From positions 13,271 through 77,270 of the forward strand of contig CAZMGB010000018.1 in assembly GCA_964565775.1 (NCBI GenBank): 64,000 nt of DNA. The letters run 5' to 3'. This DNA comes from CAZMGB01 sp964565775. Lineage in GTDB: Bacteria > Chloroflexota > Dehalococcoidia > DSTF01 > JALHUB01. Both the position numbers and the translations under genes were made by a program. Below, one piece after another: positions 51,454-60,315 of this stretch (positions within the stretch are counted from its first letter, which is position 1; each line of letters begins with the position of its first letter). Under the pieces are notes generated by a model. It searched no databases and was not told where the DNA came from. It worked only from the letters and a program-made list of their open reading frames with translations.

Positions 51454-52242
51454 CTACGGCGTGGCTCGGCCGGTGAGTCGGAGCATCATCAGCCGCTCGC
51501 GGATGTCGTGCGCGGGCCGTCCGGCAGCCAGCGCGGCCCGCACTTCTGCCAACACCTGCGGCGGCGTGACTAGATACTTGGGTAGTCCGCGCCGTTTCCC
51601 GCGAGCCCAGCCGGGAAGCTCATCGCCATGCTCCGGGACATCAACCGTTTCGAATCCCAGCTTGGCGTACCCCGTCCACGGCAGATGCCCGGCCCATGCG
51701 GCGAACTCGAACAGGCCGTCCGGTGCGCCCGGGGCCAGGACCGCGACGTAGTCGTGCTCGCGTGCCCACCGAACCGACTCCCGGCAGAGCGCGGTACCGA
51801 TGCCCCGGCCGGAGTACCCCGGCTCGGTCCCTGGTGCGCGCGGAGACCACCCGCGCTCGATCTCCTCCTGGTAGCTTTCCAGCGTCCTCCCGACGTGGAA
51901 GCAGGAGTGACACCAGGCCGGACCCGTGAACGGCAGGTTGAGCCTGCCCGGGCCCCAGTTCTGGTGCTCCGTACACGTCTGGCTGCTTTCTTTCCCGTCC
52001 CACCAATTCCCGCCGACCGTCCAGTTCTCATTCGTCCCGTCAGGGAGCATGACGCGATAGCAGTGCAGTTGCGCCACGCACCTGTCGCCCTCCCAGGCCG
52101 CCATGCCGATGGTTCCCTGTTCGTCAAACAGGCGACCGAGAGCGTCGCGGCCCGGCCAGCACCGCAGAACCACGCGATCCAGCTCTTCTGGCTCGATCGG
52201 TCGAACCTCGATGGGTGTTCCATCGGGTGATGTCAACGCCAT
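51454..52242 (-). CDS. GNAT-family N-acetyltransferase
   Basis: This 262-residue protein contains an acetyl-CoA-binding loop in PGYSGRGIGTALCRESVRWA (R/Q-x-x-G-x-G/A type) at about residues 143-162. The N-terminal part with EWTVGGNWWDG-like Trp-rich segments is unusual and may shape the acceptor site. The ATG at 52242 has GAGGAG upstream. It follows the acyl-CoA synthetase gene by 49 bases on the same strand. The acceptor is unknown. Confidence 0.75.
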   Translation of the reverse strand: MALTSPDGTPIEVRPIEPEELDRVVLRCWPGRDALGRLFDEQGTIGMAAWEGDRCVAQLHCYRVMLPDGTNENWTVGGNWWDGKESSQTCTEHQNWGPGRLNLPFTGPAWCHSCFHVGRTLESYQEEIERGWSPRAPGTEPGYSGRGIGTALCRESVRWAREHDYVAVLAPGAPDGLFEFAAWAGHLPWTGYAKLGFETVDVPEHGDELPGWARGKRRGLPKYLVTPPQVLAEVRAALAAGRPAHDIRERLMMLRLTGRATP

Positions 52243-52291
52243 GGCGTAGAAGCTCCTCACCCGTCGGCAGGTGAGGCGGACACGACGCGCT

Positions 52292-53767
52292 CTACCCGGC
52301 GCAGCACCGCTCGGCAACGTCGTCCGCCTCCGCCGCCGGCATCTGGACCCCTTCCACGGCGCGATAGTACCCGGTCACTTTGTAGAGCACGCGGCAGGCA
52401 CGCTCGACGTTCCTGAAGACGGGTACACCCGCAGCGATGAAGTTCTGCGTCATCCGCAGCCTCGCCCGTTCGGCCTGGAGGTTCTCGGCCGGGTTGCGCA
52501 CGGCGACGCAGAAAGGCTTGCGAACCGGCAGCTTTGCGACGAATTTGACCAGACCGCCCATCATCTTGTTGGCCCATCCACGCCTGCCGGAGCGCATCCA
52601 GAGCGGATGAAGCACCATCATGATGATGTCGATCGCAGGGTCTTCGGCCACAAGCTTGGTCACGTGGAGGAAGTCCTCCGGTCCCCTAACCTGCATTCCC
52701 ACGTCGAGAGGATTACGAACGCTCGTGCCGGCGACTCGAATGAAGCTGCGAATCTCGTTCTGAACGTGCTCGGAGATGGCGGGAACGTCGAGACCATTGC
52801 GAGCGCAGACGTCCGCGGCGGTCACGCTGGTGCCGCCGGCGCCCCCCATGAGGCCGACGCCACGGCCGGCGCACGGCGGCAGGCACACAAGGGCCTGAAG
52901 AACATCCACCATCTCGTCGATCGAATCGACGGGAATCGCCCCGGACTGAGTGAAGAAGGCATCCCAGATGGCGTCCTGCCCGGCGAGCGCGCCCGTGTGA
53001 GAGGCTGCGGCCCTGGCTCCCGCGGCGGTCTGGCCTCCCTTGCAGATAACGATGGGCTTCTTGGGCGAGATCCGCTTCACCATGCGCAGCAGCTTCGCTC
53101 CGTCCTGGACCCCCTCCAGGTACATCGCGATGTACTTGGTGTCCGGGTCTGTCTCCAGATGCTCCAGGTAGTCGGTGCAGTCGAGGACGTACCCGTTCCC
53201 GTACGATATGACCTTGCTCATGCGCAGGCCGAGGTCAGGAGCAAGACGAGAGAACTCGCCTCCGAGCGCGCCGCTCTGCGTGATCATGGCGATGGGCCCC
53301 ACCTCGGTGGGCAGCTTGCCCCAGGGGGATATGCGCCCCCGCGGCGAGTAGATGCCCATGCAGTTCGGGCCGACGATGTTGAGCCGTCCGCGCCGGGCGA
53401 TCTCGCGCAGTCGCTCCGCCAGATGAGCCCCTTCCTCCTCGCCCGTCTCCGAGAAGCCCGCCGTGAACATCTGGACGTTCCGAGCGCCCTTGGCGATGCA
53501 CTCCTCCAGCGCCTGCTCGGCACGTCGGGCTCCCACCGCCAAGATCACCAGGTCAGGAACCTCGGGCACCGCAGCCAGCGAGGGGTAGCATTTGTAGCCC
53601 ATGACCTCTTCGGCGTGAGAATTGATGGCATACAGCCTTCCCTCGTATCCCATCTCTTGCATCCCGCGAATGAACTGGTTTCCACCCCCTCGCGCCTTGG
53701 TGGAAGCCCCGAGCACAGCGACGGAGCGCGGGTTGAAGGCGACGTCGAATCCAGGGTCCCATGCCAT
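52292..53767 (-). CDS. Acyl-CoA synthetase (ADP-forming) alpha-chain-like protein
   Basis: The protein has 491 residues. An N-terminal CoA-binding Rossmann domain (FNPRSVAVLGAS, about 10-140) is followed by two succinyl-CoA-ligase-like domains with the phospho-histidine in ASHTGALAG (about residue 262). This matches the alpha part of NDP-forming acetate/acyl-CoA synthetases. The ATP-grasp beta part is neither fused nor adjacent, so either it is encoded elsewhere or the protein works alone in CoA transfer. The acyl group is unknown. Confidence 0.88.
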   Translation of the reverse strand: MAWDPGFDVAFNPRSVAVLGASTKARGGGNQFIRGMQEMGYEGRLYAINSHAEEVMGYKCYPSLAAVPEVPDLVILAVGARRAEQALEECIAKGARNVQMFTAGFSETGEEEGAHLAERLREIARRGRLNIVGPNCMGIYSPRGRISPWGKLPTEVGPIAMITQSGALGGEFSRLAPDLGLRMSKVISYGNGYVLDCTDYLEHLETDPDTKYIAMYLEGVQDGAKLLRMVKRISPKKPIVICKGGQTAAGARAAASHTGALAGQDAIWDAFFTQSGAIPVDSIDEMVDVLQALVCLPPCAGRGVGLMGGAGGTSVTAADVCARNGLDVPAISEHVQNEIRSFIRVAGTSVRNPLDVGMQVRGPEDFLHVTKLVAEDPAIDIIMMVLHPLWMRSGRRGWANKMMGGLVKFVAKLPVRKPFCVAVRNPAENLQAERARLRMTQNFIAAGVPVFRNVERACRVLYKVTGYYRAVEGVQMPAAEADDVAERCCAG

Positions 53768-54213
53768 TCTTACTCAGTACTCCTTCTGCGGGTGATGGTG
53801 GCCTGTCGGCTGGGGGATACCGGCGCCGCTATGATACGGCATGCTGCCGCTTCTCGCCAACTCGACCGAGGTTCGGAATGGATTCCAGCCCGTCACGGGC
53901 GCCCGCCGACGAGGCCCGCCCCCATCCCCATCCGCCCGGCCGCGTCAGGCACACGCAGCGCAGGGCACAAGAGACCTTCAGGGCAAGCAACGCCGCAGGC
54001 CGCGCCGCCGGAGCGGACGCCAGAGGCGGCGCCGCTCCCGCCGAGGGAGTCGCGGTTGGGCATTTATGTCAAGATTGGCTGCCGGGGGTCTGTGGCGTCG
54101 AAGAGGGAACGCTCGCGGCAGGCACGTCCGAGATGACCGCCGCTGGCCAGCGCGCTTCCCTTGTCGACGTGCTCGGCTGGGTCGCTACGCCGGTACAGAC
54201 GTATGCCGCTTGT
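53768..54213. other. 446-bp gap without a supported gene
   Basis: It holds the upstream region of the acyl-CoA synthetase gene and the tail of the CGGC gene. Long open frames cross it but have no ribosome site and Arg/Ala/Pro-rich shadow composition. No RNA or terminator was recognised. Confidence 0.4.
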
Positions 54214-54573
54214 CTAGTAGTCGTGGGTGCCGACGTATGTCGGGAGGCTGTAAAGCTCCGTGATCTTGGCCCCTATCCCCTCAAGGTTCATAGGGCAGTT
54301 CATCATGGCGGTCGCCTTCTTCACGCAAGTGCCGAAGTAGATCTCGTCCACGCTCACGCCCAGCTTGTCGAGGACAAGCATCTGGAGTTCGAGCTTGGGC
54401 AGGACCAGGCCCGGGCAGTCCCCGCAACTGGTCTTGAATACGACCTGGATGTCGTCCTTTATATCCGCGAACGCGTGGTCATGCTCCCTCACCGCTTTGT
54501 AGCACTTCGCGCATCCGATGCAGCTCGCGTCCTGGATTCTCTCGCAGTAGACGATTCCAATGGCCTTGGTCAT
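54214..54573 (-). CDS. CGGC-domain protein
   Basis: This 119-residue cysteine-rich protein begins with IGIVYCERIQDASCIGCAKCYKAV and contains TSCGDCPGLVLPKLE where relatives have CGGCPG, then FGTCVKKATAM and a final Cys in NCPMN. The spacing suggests binding of metal or an Fe-S cluster. The biochemical role of the family is not known; it is common in anaerobes. It lies downstream of the DUF134-type regulator on the same strand, 279 bases away. Confidence 0.8.
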   Translation of the reverse strand: MTKAIGIVYCERIQDASCIGCAKCYKAVREHDHAFADIKDDIQVVFKTSCGDCPGLVLPKLELQMLVLDKLGVSVDEIYFGTCVKKATAMMNCPMNLEGIGAKITELYSLPTYVGTHDY

Positions 54574-54852
54574 TGCCGCGCCTCCTGGTACAAATCCCGG
54601 CCTAATCCAGTGGGGGTCTTACCCATTCCAGCCGGTGACGCACGGCAGGGTTCGAGCCTGCGGCGAGCGGGCCAGACGTCCGCGACTACGATGCCCTGTG
54701 ACACAGAGTCGGTCAGTATGAGCGAAGAGCGCCCATCTGCAGGGTGAAAGACCGCCCCCGACCCAAGTGGCTCCGCCATCGCCGAGGGGATCAGACGGCT
54801 CCAGCCGTGGAGAGGCGCCTCGCCTCTTCGACCCGCGGCCGGTGGCCGAGGC

Positions 54853-55281
54853 TCATACTAGAGGGCGATCAGTGGGGCTGCGACGCACAGCCAGGTGCTC
54901 CACACACGCGTTTGCCAGGATCTTGTGCGCCACCTCAAGGGCAGGTGCAGCGCCCTCCACCGTGGCCAGCAGGTCAAACTCACCGAGGACGCGCTCCACG
55001 CGCCGCACCTCGGCCATCGCCTCCAGATCCCGAATCCACTCCGCGTCGCGGCCGTGGTCGCACTCAGCGGCCGATCTGATGAGAAAATAGACGCGGGTCG
55101 CCATCCTCCTCGCCTCCTTCTTCACAGCCCCGCCCGGGCCCGCTGCCTTGAGACGGCTCACCTCAGCCTCCTCTATTGTAAGCGCTACTTCTTCCAGAAC
55201 GCGAAGCGGCAAGCCCGCCGGCTTGAAGTAGGTCACCCGCGCGACGGTGCTGACGCGCCGCCGTCTGGCCGGTCCAGCCAC
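54853..55281 (-). CDS. DUF134-derived N-terminus joined to Lrp/AsnC-type ligand-binding domain
   Basis: The protein has 142 residues. Residues 1-50 (RRRRVSTV, then VTYFKPAGLPLRVLEEVALT) match the start of DUF134 proteins, small regulators with a helix-turn-helix. Where the helix-turn-helix should follow, the chain changes to GPGGAVKKEARR and then a domain of about 80 residues (TRVYFLIRSAAECD...VLGEFDLLATVEG) like the ligand-binding RAM domain of Lrp/AsnC regulators. GGAG lies well spaced before the ATG at 55281. A second start at 55104 after GAGGCGAGGAGG would give the RAM-like domain alone. A near-consensus promoter and palindrome lie upstream. Confidence 0.6.
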   Translation of the reverse strand: MAGPARRRRVSTVARVTYFKPAGLPLRVLEEVALTIEEAEVSRLKAAGPGGAVKKEARRMATRVYFLIRSAAECDHGRDAEWIRDLEAMAEVRRVERVLGEFDLLATVEGAAPALEVAHKILANACVEHLAVRRSPTDRPLV

Positions 55282-55308
55282 ATCGTACCGGCTCCAAGTG
55301 GGTGTAAA

Positions 55309-55328
55309 TTATGAACCAATGTTCATAA
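55309..55328. promoter_or_regulatory. Perfect palindromic operator overlapping the transcription start
   Basis: TTATGAAC (55309-55316) and GTTCATAA (55321-55328) are perfect inverted repeats with a 4-base spacer. The site directly follows the -10 and covers the predicted start of transcription, a typical repressor position. It is AT-rich in a GC-rich setting. Confidence 0.75.
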
Positions 55329-55330
55329 CG

Positions 55331-55359
55331 ATTCTAGTCGAGAGGTCCGCGCCTGTCAA
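55331..55359 (-). promoter_or_regulatory. Near-consensus sigma70-type promoter
   Basis: On the minus strand TTGACA (55354-55359) and TAGAAT (55331-55336) are exactly 17 bases apart. The predicted transcription start near 55324 lies 43 bases before the start codon at 55281. Confidence 0.85.
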
Positions 55360-55580
55360 GCGGCCGTCGGGGGCCACCGGCCAGGTCGTATCCGGAGGGT
55401 TGACAGGCTGGGCCGTGCGGGCCAGCCCCGACGCCCCGCGGCCTCAGCGAGGCATGGCCCGGATTTCCTATCTCTCGCAGCCTCCGAAGGAGCGAACACG
55501 ACACTGGCACCCGCGAACCCCACCGGCACGTTGCCGAGTCGGAGCGCGGGGCGCTGCGACCCGGCGGCCTTCAGGACTTC

Positions 55581-56378
55581 CTACTCCTCGTCCCGGTGGA
55601 ACGCCGGCTGCCGCTTCTCCAGGAAGGCGCGCACGCCCTCCGCGTGCTCCGGCGACCGATAGCACTCGTTGAGGACGTCGCGCTCCCACGCCTCCGCCGC
55701 CGCCAGGTCGCTCGTGAGACCGCGGTGGATGGCCTCCTTGACCTTCCCGAGGGCAACGGTGGGCCCTTGAGCGATGCCCTTCGCCATCTCGCGCGTCTCC
55801 TCCATCAGCTTCTCCCCCGGAACGACGCGGTTCACGAGACCGATACTCAGCGCCTCCTGGGCATCGACGATGCGGGCGGTGAGGACCAGCTCCTTCGCTT
55901 TCGCCAGCCCCACGATGCGAGGGAGGAGGAAGGTGCTGCCGAATTCAGCGATGAGGCCGACTCGGGCGAAGATGAAGCCGATACGCGCCTTTGAGGAGGC
56001 AACGCGAATGTCGCATGGCAGGGTGAGAGTGGCCCCCATGCCCACGGCAGGGCCGTTGATGGCGGCGATAGTGGGAGTCTTCATGCCAAACATGAGCTGG
56101 CACAGGCTTTCGCTCGTGTCGGTAGCCGGCCGGCGGCTCCCCTCCTTGAGCTGGCTGTCCCACACCCTCACGTCGGCGCCGGAGCAGAAGCCACGACCGG
56201 CCCCCGTGAGGATGACGCAGCCCACATCAGCGTCCTCCTCGGCGCTGCGAAAGGCCTGCATCAGCTCGACACCCATGAGACCACCGATGGCGTTCAACAC
56301 CTCCGGCCTGTTCAGGGTGATGGTGGCGATGCGCTCGCCAGCCTGGGGCGGATCGTAGATGATCGTCTCGAAAGGCAT
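55581..56378 (-). CDS. Enoyl-CoA hydratase/isomerase family protein
   Basis: This 265-residue crotonase-fold enzyme acts on acyl-CoA esters. RIATITLNRPEVLNAIGG opens the fold, GAGRGFCSGADV and INGPAVGMGATL form the oxyanion hole, and FIFARVGLIAEFGSTFLLPR holds the family helix with one glutamate of the usual pair. GGAGGT precedes the ATG, and a TATAAT -10 (56416-56421, minus strand) lies about 38 bases upstream of the start codon. The exact reaction, hydratase or isomerase, is open. Confidence 0.9.
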   Translation of the reverse strand: MPFETIIYDPPQAGERIATITLNRPEVLNAIGGLMGVELMQAFRSAEEDADVGCVILTGAGRGFCSGADVRVWDSQLKEGSRRPATDTSESLCQLMFGMKTPTIAAINGPAVGMGATLTLPCDIRVASSKARIGFIFARVGLIAEFGSTFLLPRIVGLAKAKELVLTARIVDAQEALSIGLVNRVVPGEKLMEETREMAKGIAQGPTVALGKVKEAIHRGLTSDLAAAEAWERDVLNECYRSPEHAEGVRAFLEKRQPAFHRDEE

Positions 56379-56527
56379 GGCCTACCTCCATGTTCTGCAC
56401 TTGCCGGCGAAAGGCATTATAGCGATCGCGCCGAGCCCGCGAAAGGAAGAGCGCCGCGACGGCGGGCAGCTCACGCAGCACCTCACGTGGACGTGCTATG
56501 CTGTGCCAGGGTCAAGAGGAGGCGCGC

Positions 56528-57493
56528 GTGGTCGAGGAGCGCACCGAAGCGGCGGCCGCGATCAAGGACGTCGCCGACAGACTGAAGGAGAGCATCGGCC
56601 GAGTCATCGTCGGCCGCGAGGAAGTGGTGGAGTTGGCCCTGGTGGCCCTCCTCGCGGACGGCCACATCCTCATCGAGGACGTGCCCGGCATCGGCAAGAC
56701 GACACTGGCGAAGGCCATCGCCCGCAGCGTCGGCTCCTCTTTCAGTCGTATCCAGTTCACCCCAGATCTGATGCCCTCAGACGTGACGGGTATCCACTAC
56801 TACAACCAGAAGTCGGGGGAGTTCGAGTTCCGGCCCGGCCCCATCATCGCCAACATCGTCCTCGCCGATGAGATCAATCGAGCGACGCCCCGCACTCAGA
56901 GCGCCCTGCTGGAGGCGATGGAGGAGCGCCAGGTAACCATCGACGGGGTGACGATGCCGCTGCCCTCGCCCTTTCTGGTGCTGGCCACCCAGAACCCCAT
57001 CGAGCTGGAAGGCACCTTCCCACTGCCCGAGGCACAGTTGGACCGCTTCATGATGCGAGTGCGCATCGGCTATCCGACTGAGGGAGAGGAAGATGACATC
57101 CTGCTGCGCTTCGAGGCCGAGAGCCCTCTGGAGACGGTGGAGCCGGTCGTAGCCGCCGACGAACTCGTGCGGCTGCGTGCGCTGGTGCCGCGAGTGCACT
57201 GCGAGCCCTCCGTGCGGCGCTACGTTATCGCTATCGTCCGGGCGACCCGTCAGCACCCCGCTCTCGACCTGGGGGCCAGCCCTCGCGCCAGCCTGGTGCT
57301 GTTCCGCGCCGGGCGCGCGCTGGCCGCCATCCGCGGCCGCGAGTACGTCCTGCCCGACGACGTCAAGTTCCTGGCGCCGGCCATCCTCCCGCATCGCCTG
57401 ATTCTCAGCTCTCAGACCCGCCTCCGCGGCCGCGACGCTGCCGGCATCGTGGCGGAGGTGCTGGCGGAGGTGCCGGCGCCGGTGGAGGACTGA
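56528..57493 (+). CDS. MoxR-family AAA+ ATPase
   Basis: This 321-residue chaperone-like ATPase has Walker A in EDVPGIGKTTLAKA (about 51-64), Walker B and sensor in IVLADEINRATPRTQSALLEAM, and the ATQNPIELEGTFPLPEAQLDRF segment of MoxR. The GTG at 56528 has AGAGGAGG upstream and is preferred to the upstream ATG. MoxR with DUF58 and DUF4129/transglutaminase genes is a frequent set thought to mature or assemble extracytoplasmic proteins. Confidence 0.93.
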   Translation: MVEERTEAAAAIKDVADRLKESIGRVIVGREEVVELALVALLADGHILIEDVPGIGKTTLAKAIARSVGSSFSRIQFTPDLMPSDVTGIHYYNQKSGEFEFRPGPIIANIVLADEINRATPRTQSALLEAMEERQVTIDGVTMPLPSPFLVLATQNPIELEGTFPLPEAQLDRFMMRVRIGYPTEGEEDDILLRFEAESPLETVEPVVAADELVRLRALVPRVHCEPSVRRYVIAIVRATRQHPALDLGASPRASLVLFRAGRALAAIRGREYVLPDDVKFLAPAILPHRLILSSQTRLRGRDAAGIVAEVLAEVPAPVED

Positions 57494-57494
57494 G

Positions 57495-58724
57495 GTGCTC
57501 CTGCGGCACGCCTGGCTGCCCCTCGGCCTGGCGCTCATCGCGGGCGGTCTCGCCGGAGACGCCGCGCCGGTGCTCGCCCTGGGCGTGTTTGTGCTGCTGG
57601 CGGGTTGGCTGGCCCGAGCCTGGGCGGCGCGCTCGCTGGACCGGGTCGAGTTCGAGCGGCTGCTGCCTGAGCGGCGCGCCTTCCCCGGCGAGCGGCTGCG
57701 TCTGACCTATCGCCTGACCAATCGAAAGCCGATCCCTCTGCCGCGGCTGGAGGTGCGCGACTACCTGCCCGAGCCTCTTTCGCCGCACCACCTGCACCTG
57801 CCGCGCTCCAGCGCCCCGAGTACGAGCCTGTACAGCCGTACTACCCATTTGCGCTGGTATGAGCGGGCCGCATGGTCGCTCGATCTGCCCTGCCCGGAGC
57901 GAGGCTACTATCGGCTGGGGCCGGCGCGGCTGCGCTCCGGCGACGGCTTCGGGCTGTTCACGAGCGAACGCGAGGAGACGGAGACCACGGGTGTGGTGGT
58001 ATACCCCCGCACCTTGTCGATGCCCGACCTGGGGCTTCCCGCCGCCCGGCCGCTGGGCGAACGCAAGGGCCGCCAGCGCATCTTCGAAGACCCGCTGCGC
58101 AGCGCCGGCGTGCGCGACTACCAGCCGACCGACCCCATCCGGCGCATCGACTGGAAGGCGACGGCCCGCCGCGGCCAGCTCCAATCGCGGGTATACGAGC
58201 CATCGACAACCCAACACCTCATCGTGACGCTGAATATCGATACCCTGGAGCATCCCTGGCAGGGATACATCCCGGAGCTGCTAGAGGCAAGCATCGTCGT
58301 CGCAGCTTCCGTCGCGCGCTGGGCGTACGAGGCGCGCTATGCCGTGGGCCTGCTGGCCAACGGCAGCCTGCCGGGGTCGGACCGGCCCATAAGCATCGCG
58401 CCCGGCCGCGCGCCCGACCAGCTAGCACGTATCCTGGAGGCGCTGGGCGGCATCGGCCCGATGACGCTGTCCTCGCTGGCAGCGCTGCTGGAGCGCGAGA
58501 GCCACGCGCTCCCTCTGGGAGCGACGCTGGCCGCAGTGACGGCCCTCATGCCCGAGCCGCTCGCGGCCGCCCTGCGCCGGCTGCATGATTCCGGCCACCA
58601 GGTGGCGGTGCTGGCGATGGTGGACGACGACTGGTCGGAGCTGGTCGGAGACGTGCCGGTACAGCGGGTTGACCGGCTCGCCTTCGCCGCCGAGGAGGCA
58701 GCGGCGGGCGGACGGAGGTCCTGA
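57495..58724 (+). CDS. DUF58 domain membrane protein
   Basis: This 409-residue protein has an N-terminal membrane hairpin (about 8-38), a beta-rich region (about 50-170) and the DUF58 core with DYQPTDPIRRIDWKATARR at about 210-228. The C-terminal part is related to von Willebrand A folds. The GTG start is one base after the moxR stop, so the two are coupled. Confidence 0.9.
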   Translation: MLLRHAWLPLGLALIAGGLAGDAAPVLALGVFVLLAGWLARAWAARSLDRVEFERLLPERRAFPGERLRLTYRLTNRKPIPLPRLEVRDYLPEPLSPHHLHLPRSSAPSTSLYSRTTHLRWYERAAWSLDLPCPERGYYRLGPARLRSGDGFGLFTSEREETETTGVVVYPRTLSMPDLGLPAARPLGERKGRQRIFEDPLRSAGVRDYQPTDPIRRIDWKATARRGQLQSRVYEPSTTQHLIVTLNIDTLEHPWQGYIPELLEASIVVAASVARWAYEARYAVGLLANGSLPGSDRPISIAPGRAPDQLARILEALGGIGPMTLSSLAALLERESHALPLGATLAAVTALMPEPLAAALRRLHDSGHQVAVLAMVDDDWSELVGDVPVQRVDRLAFAAEEAAAGGRRS

Positions 58725-58729
58725 GAGTC

Positions 58730-60119
58730 GTGAACTGGCGTGCCGCTGCCGCCGAGGTAGCTGCCCTCGCCGTTGGGGCACTGTGGGTGTATGCGGGTGC
58801 CGCCCTCGTGGTCGCCGCCTTCGGCGACGGCGCATCGGTCTCCATCGGGGCGGCCGCCGTCGTCGTCGTCCTCTCGTACGGACTCGCGCGCCTGCTTCAG
58901 CGCATCGACATCACGGAAAGGGCCACTCGCCTCTGCGGCGCCGCCCTGTCGGTCGGCCTGCTGTACCTCATCCTCCGCATCGACATCGCCGGCGGGCGGC
59001 ACCTCTGGCAGATGGGCTGGCTCGCCGACCTGCTATCGGACCCAGGGGGCACTCTGGAGGGCCATGCCGGCGACGTCGCCGAGGTCGTGCTGCTCGCCCG
59101 CCGCCTGGGTGCGGGGCATCGTGCGGGGAACCCACGACCTCACCTTCGACGGCGTGCTGGGCGAGGTGAGCCTGGGACTGCTCGTCGTGTTGGTGGCGGC
59201 CGCCTTCGCCCCTGCCGCCGACGCGCCCGGCGCCCTGCACTGGCTGCCCGTGGCGTACATGGTAGCCGGCCTCCTGGCGCTGTCGCTGGCGCACTTCCGC
59301 TCGGTGGAGGCGGACCGGCGTCGCCCTTTCCTGGGAGTCTGGACGCTGTGGACGGGCGGCTCGGTAGGTGTCATGGCCGGGCTGGCCCTGCTGGCGAGCT
59401 TCTTTGACCCGTCTTCTTTCCATACGGTCGGCCATGCCCTGTCGCTGGCCGCCGAGGGCCTCGCGGTGGCGATCGCCTACGTTATGTCGCCCTTCATCCT
59501 CGCTGCCGGCTGGGTCATGGAGCACCTCATCGACTGGGTATCGAGCGGCAAGGAGCTGGCTCGGGAGCAACCGAACACGGGCCCGCTGACGGGCGTGGAG
59601 CAGGGGGAGGAGAGCGAGCCGGCCCGCTGGTCGAGGGTGCTCGGGTACATCCTTCGCTCGGGGCTGGTGGTGCTGGCCATCGCTGTCGCTCTGACCGTGC
59701 TCTGGTTTGCGTTCCGACGCTTCTCGCGCCAACGCGAGGACGGCACAGAAGTGAGGGAGGAGGTGGCGCCGGGGGAGGGCACTCCGCTGGACGACCTGCG
59801 GTCGCTCCTGTACGGGGCGTTGGGGCGTCTGCGCGGGCGGGCAGGCGGAGGGCCGCGTGGCCGCGATGCTATCGGCCGGCTCTACTTCTCGATGCTGCGG
59901 CGGGCTGCGGCCCAGGGGCTAGCGCGGCCCCCGGCAGCCACGCCGATGGAGTTCGCTCCACGACTGGAGGAGCACTTCGGCTCGCCGGTCACGAGAGCGA
60001 TCAGTCAAGCCTTTGCGGAAGCGCGCTACGGGCGCCGTTCGCGCCCGCGAGAACAAGTCGAGTATCTGCGTTCACGCTGGGACAGGGACGCGCGAAGACG
60101 GCCCTGGCATGTCGAATAG
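58730..60119 (+). CDS. DUF4129 membrane protein, interrupted by a frameshift
   Basis: The first part (58730 to about 59100) encodes four membrane segments and ends in GDVAEVVLLA; the sense then continues one frame over as AAWVRGIVRGTHDLTFDG to 60119. The downstream part has four to five more membrane segments and a C-terminal cytoplasmic DUF4129 domain (DAIGRLYFSMLRRAAAQG, RPPAATPMEFAPRLEE). One surplus base within gctcgcccgccgcctggg (59092-59109) explains the shift. A sequencing error in a GC run or a true mutation are both possible. Third gene of the MoxR set. Confidence 0.75.
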
Positions 60120-60315
60120 GGCGCCGTTCCGTCGCACACTCGAAAACGGTGCTGCCAGGCGGTACCGCTGACTATTCGCATGGCGACACCATTCCAGGTG
60201 TCACCATGTGTCTTGAGTACTGCATAAGCGCCGCGGCCGCACCCGTCACGTGACTCAGGCGCCGGTAGAGACTACACTGGCGACACCAGGCAGGTCGCTT
60301 CCGGGAGTGCCGCTC

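Noticed and set aside
54640..54665. T-arm-like sequence around ggcagggttcgagcctgc
   Set aside because: The stem does not pair at tRNA positions and no cloverleaf can be drawn around it.
53761..54747. A 328-codon plus-strand frame over the gap and the CGGC gene
   Set aside because: It has no ribosome site and overlaps a real gene on the other strand.
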